Origin: Deltaproteobacteria bacterium
GTDB taxonomy: Bacteria > Myxococcota_A > UBA796 > UBA2385
DNA length: 5,375 nucleotides
Reading direction: 5' to 3'
NCBI GenBank assembly: GCA_015489145.1
Contig: WGAH01000465.1
Coordinates: 1 to 5,375, forward strand
Each line of letters begins with the position of its first letter. Within the stretch, counting starts at the first letter, position 1. Below the pieces are notes generated by a model. That model was not told the origin of the DNA, made no database searches, and worked only from the letters and a program-made list of their open reading frames with translations. The position numbers and the translations under genes were made by a program. This document shows positions 1 to 5,375 of the stretch, piece by piece.

Positions 1-1
1 C

Positions 2-2275
2 GCCCACGACAACGCCCTGGACCTCCAGATCCTCGTCGGCCGGGGCCGCGTCGAGGACCTGGTGGGCATGTTCCTCGACATCGACGGCGTGACCGGCGAC
101 TTCGAGGGTCCCCTCAGCCTTTCGGGGCCGCCGCTCGCGCTGGACGGGGAGGCCCGCTTCAGCTTCTCCGACGTCGACCTCTGGGGGGAGCACTTCGACT
201 CGGGGGTGGGGGAGGCGACGATGCGGGCCGGCCGCTTCACCCTCGACCGGCTGCGCCTGGCCCGGCGCGACGGCGCCGAGGGGCTGGTGGCGCGGGGCAG
301 CGTCGGCGCCGGCTGGGCGATGAACCTCGACGTGCACGGCGCCGGCTTCCGGGTAGAGCGCCTCGACCACCTCGCCGGTCGGGACCTGCCGTTCACCGGA
401 AGCCTCACCCTCGACGCCTCCGTGGGCGGCACCCTGTTCGACCCCGCCCCGGTGGGGCGCCTCGCCTGGACCGACGCCTTCTACGACGACCACCCCCTCG
501 GCTCGGGCACCGTGTTCTTCGAGACGGCGGCCGGGGTGCTGGCGGTGGAGGGCGAGGCCCTCGGCGGCGGCCTCGGCCTGCGCGGCACCCTCGACCTGTG
601 GCACGACCGGGCCTGGCGCCTGCGGGCGGACCTCGACCGCTTCCCGCTGCACGCCTTCCACCCGCGCGGCCCCCAGGGGCGCGACATTCGCGCCGAGATC
701 ACCGGCCGGGCGGAGCTGTCCGGCGCGCTCTACCCGGAGCCCACGCCGGTGCGCGTCGAGGCGCGGGCCACCGACCTGGTGCTGGCCTGGCGCGACCTCG
801 AGCTGCGCTCCGCCCGGCCCTGGACCTGGACCCAGGAGGGCCGCGCCTTCCAGCTCGACGACTTCAACCTCGCCGGCGGCGGCACCACCCTGACCCTGCG
901 CGGGGGGCGGGACGCCGAGGGCCGCCTCGACATGCAGGGCGGCGGCGACCTCGACCTCGCCTGGCTGCCGCTGTTCAGCGACGCGGTCACCCGCGCCGAC
1001 GGCGTCGCCCACCTGCGCCTGTCGGCCCGGGGGGGGCGCGGCGAGACCCACCCGGAGGTCGCCCTCGACCTCGACGGCGCCTCCTTCCAGGTCGCCTGGC
1101 CGCCGGACCCCTTCGAGGAGGTGCGGGGACGGGTGGTGGCGACGCCCGAGAGCATCGTCTTCACCGGCGTCACCGGCCGCCTCGGCGGCGGCACCTTCTC
1201 CGGCGGCGGGCGCATCGAGGCCCGGGACTGGATTCCCCGGCGCTACGACCTCGCGATGCAGGTGCGCGACGCCCGGGTCGAGCCCTTCGACTTCCTGCCG
1301 GCCATCGAGGGCGACGCCGACCTCGCCTTCAACGGCCCGGTGGGCGAGCTGCTGCTGTCGGGTCGCGTCGACGTTCGCGACATGGTCTTCGCCGACCGCA
1401 TCGACTGGGAGGCCTCGGTCCTCGAGCTGTCGGGAGAGCGGCTGGCCGGCGCCGCCGCCGAGGCGAGCAGCGACCTGTTCAGCCTCGACATCGACGTGCG
1501 GGCCCGGGACTCGGTGCGGATGCGGAACAACGTCGGCGACCTCGTCGCCTCCGCCGACCTGCGGGTGGTGGGCGACACCGCCCGGCCCGGGCTGGTGGGC
1601 ACGGTGCGCGCCGAGCCCGGCGGGCGCGTCACGATCAAGGAGCGGGAGTTCGAGCTGGAGCGCGGGGAGCTGCACTTCGTCGACCCCTACGCCTACGACC
1701 CCGATCTCGACATCCTCCTCACCACCGAGGTGCGCTCCCGCGACCAGCGCTACAGCGTCGACTACCGGGTGAGCGGGCCCTACTCCGACTGGCGCACCGA
1801 GACGACCTCCGACCCGCCGCTGCCCCAGGCCGACGTCAACGCCCTGCTCCTGTTCGGCATGACCCGCGAGGAGCTGGAACGCTACGGCGGGCTCACCGGC
1901 GCGCTCGCGATGGAGGGCACCGACCTGCTCGCCTCCGACCTGCTGATCTCGCGGCTGTCCTCGGTGGAGGCGGTGGTGCCCGTCGGCGTGCTGCGCCCCG
2001 ACCGCATCGACCTGGTGACGGGATCGACGGCCCGGGGCTCGCGCTCGATCAGCAGCGACCTGCGCGTGCTGCTGGAAAAGGACCTCGGCGAGGACCGATC
2101 GGTCCTCGTCGAGCAGAACGTCGTCGACTTCTCGGGCACCTACGTCGGCCTGGAGCAGCGCCTCGGGCGCATGCTCTACGCCCGGGCCTACTGGACCAAC
2201 GAGCAGCTCGGCCGCAGCCTCTCCGGCGGCGCGGTGGGGGCGGAGTTCAACTACCGCTGGGAGCTGGACTGGTGA
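2..2275 (+). CDS. tamB: TamB family translocation/assembly protein, C-terminal part (5' end outside window)
   Basis: TamB is a long periplasmic beta-rich protein, anchored in the inner membrane, that reaches the outer membrane. It works with an Omp85 partner in outer-membrane protein assembly and is implicated in phospholipid transport. The frame is open from position 2, so a GTG at 62 is internal; 757 residues are visible before TGA at 2273-2275. Family members usually exceed 1,200 residues, so the N-terminal anchor and several hundred residues are missing. Residues 1 to about 420 are repetitive short beta-strands rich in Leu-Asp and Gly, typical of the AsmA/TamB hydrophobic groove. The C-terminal DUF490 domain is diagnostic: a stretch like GTVRAEPGGRVTIKEREFEL leading to GELHFVDP (about nt 1600-1685), then SDPPLPQADVNALLLFG at residues 603-619, followed by amphipathic strands to the C-terminus. 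No frameshift is seen. The next gene is an Omp85 protein that overlaps it by 4 bases. In E. coli the order is tamA-tamB; here the Omp85 gene is second. The assignment is firm; substrate specificity is unknown. Confidence 0.93.
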   Translation, partial: AHDNALDLQILVGRGRVEDLVGMFLDIDGVTGDFEGPLSLSGPPLALDGEARFSFSDVDLWGEHFDSGVGEATMRAGRFTLDRLRLARRDGAEGLVARGSVGAGWAMNLDVHGAGFRVERLDHLAGRDLPFTGSLTLDASVGGTLFDPAPVGRLAWTDAFYDDHPLGSGTVFFETAAGVLAVEGEALGGGLGLRGTLDLWHDRAWRLRADLDRFPLHAFHPRGPQGRDIRAEITGRAELSGALYPEPTPVRVEARATDLVLAWRDLELRSARPWTWTQEGRAFQLDDFNLAGGGTTLTLRGGRDAEGRLDMQGGGDLDLAWLPLFSDAVTRADGVAHLRLSARGGRGETHPEVALDLDGASFQVAWPPDPFEEVRGRVVATPESIVFTGVTGRLGGGTFSGGGRIEARDWIPRRYDLAMQVRDARVEPFDFLPAIEGDADLAFNGPVGELLLSGRVDVRDMVFADRIDWEASVLELSGERLAGAAAEASSDLFSLDIDVRARDSVRMRNNVGDLVASADLRVVGDTARPGLVGTVRAEPGGRVTIKEREFELERGELHFVDPYAYDPDLDILLTTEVRSRDQRYSVDYRVSGPYSDWRTETTSDPPLPQADVNALLLFGMTREELERYGGLTGALAMEGTDLLASDLLISRLSSVEAVVPVGVLRPDRIDLVTGSTARGSRSISSDLRVLLEKDLGEDRSVLVEQNVVDFSGTYVGLEQRLGRMLYARAYWTNEQLGRSLSGGAVGAEFNYRWELDW
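2259..2263 (+). promoter_or_regulatory. Shine-Dalgarno site for the Omp85 gene
   Basis: GGGAG lies 8 nt upstream of the GTG at 2272, inside the last codons of tamB. It supports the GTG as the true start. The start overlaps the tamB stop as GTGA (2272-2275), an arrangement typical of translational coupling, and no room is left for a separate promoter between the genes. Confidence 0.6.
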
Positions 2276-5150
2276 GGCGCCTCCTGCTGGCCGGGGCGCT
2301 GCTGTTGGCGGCGCTGGTCGCGGGGCCGGCGCGCGCCGGCGGGGCGGTGCCCTGGTACGTGGGGCTGCCGGTGGCCCAGGTGTCGCTGGAGGCGCCGCTG
2401 GGCGGCCTGCCCCGCGAGAACCTGGAGCCGCTGCTGCGGGTGCGCCAGGGGGAGCCCCTCGACCTGGCCGACGTCCGCCAGGACCTCGCCCTGCTGGTGC
2501 GCGCCGCCTCCTTCGCCCGGGTCGACGCCCTCGCCGAGCCCTGGCTGGACGTGGGGCCCGACGGCGAGCTGCGCCCCGGCGTGCGCCTGACCTACCGGGT
2601 CGAGCCGCCGCCCCGCATCGTCCGCCTCGACATCGACGGCGGCGACCGGCCGGCCCGGCGCGTCGCCCTGGACGCGGCGGGGCTGCACCTCGGCCAGCCC
2701 TTCTACGCCGGCGAGGACGTCGACCGCGTCGCCGAGCGCGTGCGGCGGGCGCTGGCGGCGGAGGGCTGGCCGGAGGCCCGCGTCTCCGTGCAGGCGGAGG
2801 AGCCGGCCCCCCGGGAGCTGGCCGTGCGCGTGCTCCTCGACGTGGGGCCGCCCCATCGCCTCGGTCGCGTCGACCTCACCGGCTCGGTCTTCGACGAGGC
2901 GGCGCCGGGCGAACCGCCGCCCCTGGCGGCGTGGCGGGTTCGGCGCCGCCTCCGCCGCCACGGCCTCGCCCCGGGCCGGCGGGTGTCGGCCCAGGCCCTC
3001 GACGCCGCCTCCCGCGACCTCGAGGACCTCCTCGTCGACGCCGGCTGGCTGCAGGGCCGGGTGAGCTACCTCGTGGAGCCCGACCCGGACGACCCCACCG
3101 TCGAGCACCTCGGCGTCATCCTCGACGGCGGGCCGCGCACGGTGGTGGAGGGGCACGGCCGGGGACTGCCCTCGGGAACCGCCCTGCGGGAGCTGCTCGG
3201 GCTCGGCGCCGGCGACCGGGTGAGCCCGGAGCTGACCCGCCGGGATGGCGAGCGGCGCGTGCGGGCGATGGCCGACCGGCGGGGCTGGCTGGACGCCGAG
3301 GTCGAGGTCGCGGTGGAGGAACAGCCCTGGGGGAACCGGGTGACGGTCCGGCTCGAACGCGGCCCCCGCGCGGTGCTGGAGGGGGTGGACATCGAGGGGG
3401 CGACCGCGTTCTCGCCGACCTACCTCGCCGACGCCATGCGCGAGGCGGCTCCGGACACCCTGGGGCGGCGGGTGCTGAGCCGGGCGGGACTCGACGCGGC
3501 CGTGCAGGCGCTGGTCGAGCTGTACCGCGGGCAGGGCTACCTCGACGCCGAGGTCGAGGTGGCCGACCTCGGGCTGCACCCGCCCGGCCTCCTCGGGGCG
3601 CGTCGGCGGGGGCGCCCGACCGTGCGGGTGCGCGAGGGTCCGCGCACGGTGCTGCGCTCCCTGCGGGTGGAGGGCGGGGACGAGGCCGCCGCGCCGCCGG
3701 CGGTGGCGGCCCGCCTCGCCGAGGCCCGCCGGCGCTTCGAGGGGCAGCCGATCGACCCCCTCGGCCTGGACGCGCTCGCGCGGGAGGTGGCCCAGGGCTG
3801 GCGGGAGGCGGGCTACCTGTCGGCGGACGCGCGCGTCGAGACGCGGGTGGCCGAGGGGGAGGCCGAGGCGGTGCTCCTCGTCGAGCCGGGCCAGCGGGCG
3901 CTCCTGCGGAGCATCGTGGTGCGGGGCAACCGGCACACCCGCCGGGACGTGATCCTGCGGCACGTGCCGCTGGAGGTCGGCGAGCCGATCTCCCCCTCGG
4001 CCCTGGCCGCCACCCGCTCCCGCCTCTACGCGCTCGACCTGTTCGACGTGGTCGATCCCACCCTGCTCGGAGAGGACGAGGCCTACCGGGACCTGCTGCT
4101 CCGCGTCGAGGAGAAGCCCACCCTCGGCTTCGAGCTCGGCGGCGGCGTGGCGACGGACCAGGGCGTCCAGGCGCGCGGGCGGGCGGTGGACCGCAACATC
4201 GGCGGCCTCGGCCACCGGCTGGAGGCGGTGGGGCAGGTCGGCTACGGGTGGGCCTCGGACGAGTGGCGCCTGGACCTGGCCCAGCCGGTGTGGAGCGCGG
4301 CGCTGGTCTACCAGGCCCCCGACGTGCCGGTGCCGGGACACCGGGCGGTGGGGGAACTCCTCCTTCACGAGACCCAGCAGCGTCCGACCTGGCGGCTGGA
4401 CCGCTCGGGGGTGCGCGTGGGTTGGCGGGTCGGCCGCGAGGGCATCGACGAGTTCTGGCTGGACGCGGGCGTGCAGCGGCGTCGCCTCGACGACGTGGAC
4501 ACGGGCGCCGTCGTCTCCGGGGACCCGTGGGCGGATCGCCTCGGCCTGGCCGACGGCGTCGCCGACCTCCCCTCCGCGGCGCGGGTGCTCGGCGGGCCGT
4601 CCTTCCTGGTGCTGCGGGACCGCCGCAACGACCGCTTCAACCCCACCCGGGGCTGGCTGGCGAGCGCCAACGGCGCGGCCACCGTCGGCCTCGGCGAGCC
4701 CCCCTCCCTCAAGGGGAGCCTGCGCGGCGAGCGCCTGTTCGGCCTCGGCCCCGGGGTGCTGGCGGCGGTGGTGCGGGGCGGGGCGGCCTGGGTGCCCGGC
4801 GCCGGCACGACGCTCGGGGTGGAGGACCGCTTCTACCTCGGCGGGAGCGGATCCCTGCGGGGATTCCGCCTCAACGAGGTGGGGCCGGCCAACGAGGTGG
4901 CGCGCCCCGACATCGGCTTCCCCGCCGAGCTGGCGCCGGTGATCGACGCCACCGCTCTCGCCTCGACCCCGGCCCACTGGGTGCCCACCGGCGGCGACGC
5001 GATGGCCGCCCTGTCGGTGGAGCTTCGCCTGCCGGCCAGCTCCCTGGGCCTCGGCAGCCTGGACAGCACCTCGCTGGTGGCCTTCGCCGACGGCGGCTGG
5101 GTCGGCTTCCTCGACCCGGCGGTGGTCGCCGATTCCGACGCCCGCGCCGG
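2272..5150 (+). CDS. Omp85-superfamily (BamA/TamA-like) outer-membrane assembly protein with seven POTRA domains, 3' end disrupted
   Basis: Omp85 proteins fold beta-barrels into the outer membrane; periplasmic POTRA domains receive clients. GTG at 2272 is chosen for its RBS, the GTGA overlap and an immediate signal peptide (MRRLLLAGALLLAALVAG, likely cleavage after ARA at residue 22). Seven POTRA units follow at about 30-115, 115-195, 196-290, 291-368, 369-460, 461-543 and 544-617. Each carries the G-x-P/R-V-type turn, a long helix and, in most, a GW/GY-x-x-A/G-x-V strand (GW 165, 258, 338; GY 422, 513). The last is canonical (RGNRHTRRDVILRH, then SRLYALDLFDVV). The barrel starts near 618 and shows RNDRFNPTRGW (785-795), RFYLGGSGSLRGF (853-865, the loop-6 LRGF motif) and a GGDAMAALSVELRLP strand (906-920). 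Barrel character ends near residue 956. The frame stays open to the window edge but becomes low-quality sequence with no stop, and the last strands are absent in this orientation. E. coli BamA has five POTRAs and TamA three, so neither name fits exactly; pairing with tamB suggests a TamA-like role. Confidence 0.92.
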
Positions 5151-5189
5151 CTCACAGGGCCCCCAGGGCGAAGTGGGGCACGACGCGGG
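5139..5189. repeat. 51-bp direct repeat, copy 1
   Basis: This segment is identical to 5291-5341, 152 bp downstream; the flanking bases differ on both sides (A5138 versus G5290; C5190 versus G5342). Its reverse complement encodes RVVPHFALGAL, a TGA stop (5154-5152) and an overlapping GTG start of MSRRGR. It is therefore an inverted piece of a gene junction rather than an independent repeat element. Its first dozen bases could also be native barrel sequence, so the left breakpoint is ambiguous. Confidence 0.9.
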
Positions 5190-5298
5190 CGCGCGGTGGT
5201 GGTGCTGCTGGCGGCCCTGGTCGTCGCCGGCCCGGGGGCAGCACCGCCCGGCCGGCGACGACCAGGGCCGCCAGCAGCACCACCACCGCGCGCCCGCG
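5184..5298. repeat. Perfect inverted repeat, 49-bp arms with 17-nt loop
   Basis: The arms 5184-5232 and 5250-5298 are exact reverse complements separated by 17 nt (5233-5249). Transcribed or single-stranded, this would form a very stable GC hairpin. It is not a normal terminator: there is no T-tract, and both arms encode the same peptide (RGRAVVVLLAALVVAG), plus strand in the left arm and minus strand in the right arm. It looks like a fold-back duplication of coding sequence. The first 6 bp overlap direct repeat copy 1 and the last 8 bp overlap copy 2. Confidence 0.92.
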
Positions 5299-5307
5299 CC
5301 GGCTCAC
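5234..5307 (-). CDS. N-terminal fragment of the next operon gene (signal peptide or membrane anchor), inverted
   Basis: On the minus strand, GTG at 5307-5305 overlaps the TGA of the Omp85 C-terminal fragment as GTGA, the same arrangement as the tamB/Omp85 junction. It encodes MSRRGRAVVVLLAALVVAG: a positively charged start followed by about 13 hydrophobic residues, which fits a Sec signal peptide or a single membrane anchor. Beyond 5250 the sequence enters the hairpin loop and the reading is unreliable. The plus-strand left arm reads the same peptide and continues PGAAPPGR, while the minus strand continues RAVLPPG; I cannot tell which is native. The possible RBS is weak (a G-run 4 nt upstream). 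If followed on the minus strand, the frame runs into the repeat and stops at 5152 after 51 codons, a chimeric product. The mature protein is not visible, so no function can be given. Confidence 0.5.
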
Positions 5308-5341
5308 AGGGCCCCCAGGGCGAAGTGGGGCACGACGCGGG
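5291..5341. repeat. 51-bp direct repeat, copy 2
   Basis: This is identical to 5139-5189. Here the sequence continues rightward into a longer minus-strand coding segment (to 5375), whereas copy 1 is cut off on both sides. Copy 2 is therefore the more intact version of the Omp85-stop / next-gene-start junction. Confidence 0.9.
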
Positions 5342-5375
5342 GCTCGTCGCGCCAGGTGAGCGGGAAGGGGTTGAC
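5304..5375 (-). CDS. C-terminal fragment of the Omp85 barrel protein, inverted (3' end of gene)
   Basis: Minus-strand codons from 5375 down to TGA at 5306-5304 give 23 residues that begin VNPFPLTW and end RDEPRVVPHFALGAL. The pattern x-F-x-L-G-x-hydrophobic at the extreme C-terminus matches the last strand of BamA/TamA barrels (compare the FNIG and FTLG endings of the E. coli proteins). The plus-strand Omp85 gene ends before this strand. The simplest reading is that this is that gene's missing 3' end, in opposite orientation. It could instead belong to a second, different Omp85 gene, but the identical GTGA junction style and the shared breakpoint sequence favour one locus. The fragment continues past the window edge. 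Confidence 0.62.
   Translation of the reverse strand, partial: VNPFPLTWRDEPRVVPHFALGAL

Noticed and set aside
62..2275. GTG at 62 as the start of the first gene
   Set aside because: The frame is open upstream to position 2 with TamB-like residues, and there is no signal or membrane anchor at 62. The gene is truncated by the window edge.
2251..4977. A 908-codon open frame on the minus strand opposite the Omp85 gene
   Set aside because: It is rich in His, Arg, Pro, Gly, Ala and Gln with no recognisable domain, which is what the antisense of GC-rich Leu/Asp/Glu/Val coding sequence gives. The plus strand there encodes clear POTRA and barrel motifs.
5184..5298. Rho-independent terminator, REP element, CRISPR repeat or transposon end
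   Set aside because: There is no T-tract, no array and no transposase. The arms are coding sequence of a signal peptide in both orientations.
5184..5298. Phase-variable invertible segment
   Set aside because: Only 17 nt lie between the arms and no recombinase is visible. Inversion of so small a segment would not restore the Omp85 reading frame.
5151..5375. Plus-strand continuation of the Omp85 frame to the window edge
   Set aside because: The frame is open but reads WWCCW, His- and Arg-rich sequence with no beta-strand pattern, and the underlying DNA is explained as inverted coding fragments. It is not a genuine C-terminus.

Overview
The window is very GC-rich and densely coding. It holds two consecutive plus-strand genes of Gram-negative outer-membrane biogenesis, followed by a rearranged tail. 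A diderm host is certain from the gene content. The base composition, the order tamB then Omp85, and an Omp85 protein with seven POTRA domains suggest Myxococcota or a related high-GC 'deltaproteobacterial' lineage. That placement is inference only.

Layout. (1) Positions 2-2275 hold the C-terminal 757 residues of a TamB (DUF490) protein whose 5' end lies outside the window. (2) At 2272 a GTG start overlaps the tamB stop (GTGA) and opens an Omp85-superfamily gene. It encodes a signal peptide, seven POTRA repeats (about residues 30-617) and most of a BamA/TamA-type beta-barrel with an LRGF loop-6 motif. (3) From about 5139 to the end the sequence no longer reads as a barrel. It is a mosaic of a 51-bp direct repeat (5139-5189 and 5291-5341) and a perfect 49-bp inverted repeat with a 17-nt loop (5184-5232 / 5250-5298).

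The tail can be decoded. Read on the minus strand, 5375-5304 encodes what looks like the missing C-terminal strand of the same Omp85 protein, ending ...RVVPHFALGAL-stop. That stop overlaps, again as GTGA, the start of a further gene beginning MSRRGRAVVVLLAALVVAG, a secretion signal or membrane anchor. The 3' end of the Omp85 gene and the 5' end of the next operon gene are therefore present but inverted and partly duplicated, with short shared sequences at the breakpoints. An assembly or amplification chimera (fold-back template switching) is the simplest explanation; a true genomic inverted duplication is the alternative.

Function. Omp85 proteins of the BamA/TamA type insert beta-barrel proteins into the outer membrane. 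TamB is the periplasm-spanning partner that couples inner and outer membranes and is also implicated in phospholipid transport. Translational overlap of the two genes suggests coupled production of a TAM-like complex. I see no new defence, mobile or RNA system here; the seven-POTRA protein and the rearranged end are the points of interest.
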